Shown: positions 24,196 to 26,080 of the stretch, in pieces
Numbering within the stretch: position 1 is the stretch's first letter
Layout of the letters: each line of letters begins with the position of its first letter
NCBI GenBank assembly: GCA_038251325.1
Contig: JBBSBL010000038.1
Span: 1 to 26,080 of the forward strand
Direction of reading: 5' to 3'
From: JBBSBL01 sp038251325
GTDB lineage: Bacteria > Actinomycetota > Thermoleophilia > Solirubrobacterales > Solirubrobacteraceae
Length of the DNA stretch: 26,080 nucleotides
The notes under the pieces: model-generated
Told to the model about the DNA's origin: nothing
The model's database searches: none
What the model saw: only the letters and a program-made list of their open reading frames with translations
Made by a program: the position numbers and the translations under genes

Positions 24196-25379
24196 CCCGA
24201 CGCGGAGCCGAGGACCTCGGCGAGATCCTTGTCGCCGCGGCCCGAGAGGCAGACGAGATCGAGGTCTCCGGGCCCTTCGGCCATCGCCCAGGCCACCGCG
24301 TGGCTGCTCTCCAGCGCGGGGATGATGCCTTCCAGGCGCGAGACCCGGCGGAACGCGGCCAGTGCCTCCCGGTCGTCGACGGCCACGTAGGTCGCCCGGC
24401 CGGAGTCCCGGAGCCAGGCGTGCTCGGGCCCGGTACCGGGATAGTCGAGCCCCGCCGAGACGGAGTGGGCCTCGGCGATCTGCCCCTCGTCGTCCTGCAT
24501 GATCGCCGAGTAGGAGCCGTGCAGCACGCCGGCGCGGCCGCCCGCGGTGAGCGGCGCGCCGTGGCGGCCCGAGGCCAGGCCCTCCCCCGCCGCCTCGACG
24601 CCGACGAGCGCCACCTCGCGGTCCTCGACGAAGGGGATGAAGGTGCCGATCGCGTTGGACCCGCCCCCCACGCAGGCGATCACGCGCGCGGGCAGGCGGC
24701 CGGAGCGCTCGAGGATCTGCGCCCGGGCCTCGTCGCCGATGACGCGCTGGAGGTCGCGCACAAGCGCGGGATAGGGCGCCGGCCCGACGGCCGAGCCGAT
24801 GATGTAGTGGGTCCCCTCGACGTTCGCCACCCAGTCGCGGATCGCCGCCGAGACGGCCTCCTTGAGGGTCCGCGCCCCGGCCTCCACCGGCGCGACCGTG
24901 GCGCCGAGCAACTCCATCCGCTCGACGTTGGGGCGCTGGCGCCGCATGTCCTCGGTCCCCATGTAGACCACGCACTCCAGGCCGAGCCGGGCGCAGGCGA
25001 CGGCGGTCGCCACGCCGTGCTGCCCGGCGCCCGTCTCCGCGATCACCCGCGGCTTGCCCATGCGCTGCGCGAGCAGCGCCTGCCCGAGGGCGTTGTTGAT
25101 CTTGTGGGCCCCGGTGTGGAGCAGATCCTCGCGCTTGAGCCAGATCTGGTGGCCCGCGGCCTCGCTGAGGCGCTCGGCGAGGTAGAGCGGCGTCGGGCGG
25201 CCGGCGAAGTCGCGCAGCAGCACCTCGAGCTCCGCTCGCCATGCGGGGTCGCGGCGCGCCGCCAGCCAGGCCGCCTCGAGCTCGGCGAGCGCGGGCATCA
25301 GCGTCTCGGGCACGTACTGACCGCCGTACGGGCCGAAGCGGTGCTCGAGCCCGCCATAGGGCCGCGCGGGGGCGCTCAT
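24192..25379 (-). CDS. trpB: Tryptophan synthase beta subunit
   Basis: PLP enzyme joining indole and serine to give tryptophan. 395 aa from ATG 25379. It opens with the TrpB1-type RFGPYGGQYVPETLMPAL. PLP-Lys93 sits in HTGAHKINNALGQ, catalytic Glu115 in AETGAGQHGVATA, the phosphate-binding loop is GGGSNAIGTF, and the C-terminal LSGRGDKDL is complete. All points to the standard TrpB1 that pairs with TrpA, not the TrpB2 form. The ATG overlaps the trpF stop (ATGA). Confidence 0.98.
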   Translation of the reverse strand: MSAPARPYGGLEHRFGPYGGQYVPETLMPALAELEAAWLAARRDPAWRAELEVLLRDFAGRPTPLYLAERLSEAAGHQIWLKREDLLHTGAHKINNALGQALLAQRMGKPRVIAETGAGQHGVATAVACARLGLECVVYMGTEDMRRQRPNVERMELLGATVAPVEAGARTLKEAVSAAIRDWVANVEGTHYIIGSAVGPAPYPALVRDLQRVIGDEARAQILERSGRLPARVIACVGGGSNAIGTFIPFVEDREVALVGVEAAGEGLASGRHGAPLTAGGRAGVLHGSYSAIMQDDEGQIAEAHSVSAGLDYPGTGPEHAWLRDSGRATYVAVDDREALAAFRRVSRLEGIIPALESSHAVAWAMAEGPGDLDLVCLSGRGDKDLAEVLGSASG

Positions 25380-26059
25380 GCGGGGTCCGCAGCGGGCGCC
25401 GGCTCGGGCGGCGGCGGCGGAGCCGCGGTCCCCGCGACGGCGGCCGCGAAGGCGCGCACGCGCTCGGGGTCCTTGATCCCGGGCGCGGACTCGACCCCGC
25501 TGGAGACGTCCACCGCGAACGGCCGCGCCTCGGCGATCGCGGCCCCGACGTTCTCCGGGCGCAGGCCGCCGCTGAGGATGACCGGCGGCGTGCGGGCGTG
25601 GGCCCGGGCCAGCTCCCAGGCGAACGGCGTGCCCGTCCCGCCCCGCCGTCCGGGCGCCCACGCGTCGAGCAGGTGGTAGTCGGTGGGGAACGCCCGCAGC
25701 CCCTGGACGTCGGCCCGCGAGCGGACCTGGACGGCCTTCACCACCCGGCAGCCCGTGCGCCGGGCGACTTCCGCGCCGTAGGCGGGCCCTTCGTCCCCGT
25801 GGAGCTGGACCATGGTCAGGCCGGCCTCGTCGGCCACGCTCGTGACGTGGTCGAGCGTGGCGTTCACGAACACGCCGCAGACTTCGGCCCGCCGCCGCAG
25901 CGCGGCGCCGATGGCGGCCGCCTCGTCGCGGCGGGCGCGGCGCTCGGACCCCGGCCAGAAGATGAGCCCGACCGCCCACGCGCCCGCCTCGACCGCGAGC
26001 TGCGCGTCGTCGAGGCGGGTGATGCCGCAGAACTTGATACGCGGGGCGGAAGCGTCCAC
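25376..26059 (-). CDS. trpF: Phosphoribosylanthranilate isomerase TrpF
   Basis: Amadori isomerase of tryptophan synthesis. 227 aa from GTG 26059. Catalytic Cys11 in KFCGIT and Asp132 in HLLDAW are present, as are QLHGDE, ILSGGLRPENV and VDVSSGVES. Two oddities: the usual SPR motif after the third strand reads GSERRA (38-42), and a Pro/Ala-rich tail of about 18 residues (APPPPPEPAPAADPA) follows the barrel. The distinct HisA-type PriA motifs are absent, so this is a dedicated TrpF. It is the first gene of trpFBA here, and a TAGGAT lies 7 bases before the GTG. Confidence 0.96.
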   Translation of the reverse strand: MDASAPRIKFCGITRLDDAQLAVEAGAWAVGLIFWPGSERRARRDEAAAIGAALRRRAEVCGVFVNATLDHVTSVADEAGLTMVQLHGDEGPAYGAEVARRTGCRVVKAVQVRSRADVQGLRAFPTDYHLLDAWAPGRRGGTGTPFAWELARAHARTPPVILSGGLRPENVGAAIAEARPFAVDVSSGVESAPGIKDPERVRAFAAAVAGTAAPPPPPEPAPAADPA

Positions 26060-26066
26060 GCGAAGG

Positions 26067-26072
26067 ATCCTA
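26067..26072 (-). promoter_or_regulatory. Putative -10 element of trpFBA operon
   Basis: TAGGAT on the minus strand ends 7 bases before the trpF GTG, so transcription would begin at the start codon. This leaves no room for a leader peptide, attenuator or T-box between promoter and trpF. The -35 region lies outside the window. An additional promoter further upstream cannot be excluded. Confidence 0.45.
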
Positions 26073-26080
26073 CGAGGCGA

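Noticed and set aside
24138..25679. Long plus-strand frame opposite trpB/trpF
   Set aside because: TrpA, TrpB and TrpF are complete on the minus strand with all catalytic residues and overlapping starts.

Overview
The window is a very GC-rich (well over 70% by eye) piece of bacterial chromosome. It is packed with short-gap and overlapping genes (ATGA/GTGA stop-start overlaps), uses GTG starts often, and has few Shine-Dalgarno sites. A four-domain ribosomal S1, a MutY without the NUDIX-like C-terminal domain, a DivIVA-domain protein, an ACT-domain malic enzyme and an AbiEi/DUF559 protein together point to Actinomycetota. The Thermoleophilia/Solirubrobacterales are my best guess, but that is inference. 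I see no rRNA, tRNA, CRISPR array, insertion sequence or prophage; most of this is core-genome content.

Layout. (1) 1-6170, minus strand: a probable operon rpsA > coaE > lytic transglycosylase > uvrB > mutY > DivIVA-domain gene (cut by the window start), joining translation, CoA synthesis, wall turnover and DNA repair. (2) 6241-7395, plus: a geranylgeranyl-reductase-family flavoprotein, divergent from rpsA. (3) 7538-11224, minus: polA, then an AbiEi-like/DUF559 gene. (4) 11279-14976, plus: ACT-domain malic enzyme, an acyltransferase-3 membrane protein and a TIGR01777-family epimerase; malic enzyme and polA share a 56-bp intergenic region with a palindromic -10. (5) 14995-21726, minus: a complete branched-chain amino-acid-type (Liv/HAAT) ABC transporter operon with two tandem paralogous lipoprotein binding proteins, LivH, LivM, LivG, LivF and a coupled small membrane protein. 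(6) 21809-23189, plus: a small lipoprotein and a 6-phosphofructokinase with an unusual donor-site motif. (7) 23220-26059, minus: trpF > trpB > trpA with 4-base overlaps, then a short membrane-protein gene.

A recurring regulatory signal ties the window together. At seven first-of-unit or internal-promoter genes (DivIVA-domain gene, uvrB, rpsA, flavoprotein, polA, lipoprotein, trpF) a TAnnnT -10-like hexamer lies only 7-11 bases before the start codon, as expected for leaderless or nearly leaderless mRNAs.

No wholly new multi-gene system is evident. The best leads are the leaderless-promoter pattern (including a trp operon with no room for an attenuator), the palindromic polA/malic-enzyme promoter, a phosphofructokinase with His where the phosphoryl donor is normally read, a coaE with no ordinary start codon, the tandem binding proteins plus orphan membrane protein of the Liv operon, and two small membrane-protein genes that are easy to miss.
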